Source of the DNA: Pteria penguin
Taxonomy: Eukaryota; Mollusca; Bivalvia; Pterioida; Pteriidae
Direction of reading: 5' to 3'
DNA: 64,000 nt
Assembly (NCBI GenBank): GCA_035048485.1
Contig: CM068580.1
Span: forward strand, 58,826,983 to 58,890,982
A model generated the notes under the pieces. It was not told the origin of the DNA and searched no databases. It worked only from the letters and a program-made list of their open reading frames with translations. Made by a program: the position numbers and the translations under genes. Below, in pieces: positions 63,371 to 64,000 of this stretch; positions within the stretch are counted from its first letter, which is position 1; each line of letters opens with the position of its first letter.

Positions 63371-64000
63371 TAGCTCACATGAGCCAAAGACTCAAGTGCA
63401 CTTTTGTCATAGTGTGCCGTCTGTCGTAAACTTTTTCACATATTCGAATTCTCCTCTGCAACAGCTGCACAGAATTTCACCAAACTTTACAGGAAGTAAG
63501 TACTCGAATTTCTCTATGAAGTTTGTGTTTTTCGATCCGATTTGTAATCCAAGCCATGGGCTCTGATTGTTTGAAACATTTTCGACTTCTCTTCTGCTAC
63601 CGTTTTACAGAATTTCACCAAAACTTAGAAGAAGTAAGTATTTACGGTCCTCTACCAAGTTTGTGTTTTTCGACCCGATCGGTAATCCAAGGTGGCCGGA
63701 ATGGGATTGATTTGTTGACATATTTTCGGCTTCTCTGCAATCGCTTTACAGAGTATCACCTAACTTTACAGTAAATACCCAAGGTCCTCTACCAAGTTTG
63801 TGTTTTTCAACCCGATTTGTAATCCAAGCCATGGGCTCTAATTGCTTGAAACATTTTCGACTTCTCTTCTGCTACCGTTTTACAGAATTTCACCAGAACT
63901 CAGAAGAAGTAAGTACTTACGGTCCTCTACCAAGTTTGTGTTTTTCGACCCGATCGGTAATCCAAGATGGCCGGAATGGGCTTTGATTTGTTGACATATT
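63371..64000 (+). repeat. AGCTCAC-family repeat with ~138-bp units, runs off right edge
   Basis: Head AGCTCACATGAGCCAAAGAC then GTCTGTCGTAAACTTTTTCA. Units marked by AGAATTTCACC(A/C) or AGAGTATCACC start at 63471, 63609, 63750 and 63884. Units two and four are nearly identical (275 bp apart), so a two-unit higher-order repeat is present. Open frames here are by-products. Confidence 0.75.

Noticed and set aside
1..64000. CRISPR-like spaced repeats
   Set aside because: The regular arrays (76 bp, ~146 bp) are contiguous satellites without unique spacers, in an animal genome.

Overview
This is eukaryotic, AT-rich, intron-rich DNA, most likely from a bivalve mollusc. The evidence for that is two conserved cell-division genes with GT-AG introns, several tRNA-derived SINEs with clear target-site duplications, many MITEs, and long non-coding repeats rich in TGACCTTGACC and GTCTGTCTGTCC of a kind I associate with bivalve genomes. 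I see no bacterial-style operon, rRNA, canonical tRNA or CRISPR. Almost none of the longer open frames are genes in themselves; real coding sequence was found by chaining short exons whose splice phases agree.

Gene 1 (minus strand, about 11.2 kb leftwards off the window edge) is the 5' part of a gene with seven supported exons (226 codons so far). It carries two copies of a short module, R[ST]GRN....GK.IR.N..GFE.F.D[FY]L. This resembles the N-terminal motif of the kinetochore protein Mif2/CENP-C, and each copy is encoded by an equivalent exon pair with identical splice phases. I call it a CENP-C-like protein with moderate confidence. Gene 2 (plus strand, 16,968 to about 52,445) is a complete 13-exon HAUS3 gene, an augmin complex subunit. 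The reconstructed 615-residue protein is close to the vertebrate length (about 603) and is conserved throughout. The two genes are head-to-head, 5.8 kb apart, and both would act in chromosome segregation: CENP-C at the inner kinetochore, augmin in branching microtubule nucleation on the spindle.

Everything else is mobile or repetitive DNA. From left to right: a hairpin-headed repeat (1-1409); a TIR element containing a broken Ty3/Gypsy integrase and a 106-bp hairpin (3.9-6.3 kb); a long-TIR MITE with a 10-bp target duplication (6.3-6.7 kb); a hAT element inserted in a foldback MITE (8.6-9.8 kb); intergenic MITEs (14.3-15.0 kb); a MITE and pogo-like elements in HAUS3 introns 1 and 4; an exonic 76-bp tandem array that multiplies the exon 6 splice donor (23.9-24.6 kb); a broken Tigger/pogo transposase gene (25.6-27.2 kb); and the 14.5-kb intron 9 (29.2-43.7 kb), which is packed with nested non-coding repeats including a 12-copy 146-bp satellite. 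Downstream of HAUS3 (52.5-64 kb) there is no convincing gene, only repeats, an AT microsatellite, a SINE, one possible terminal exon, and another hairpin-headed repeat running off the right edge.

The most notable points are the duplicated CENP-C/Mif2-like module, the array of decoy splice donors that would each give an immediate stop codon, a superfamily of hairpin-headed non-coding elements with interchangeable bodies, and a recurring unit of about 146 bp (nucleosome-core length) in several tandem arrays whose sequences differ.
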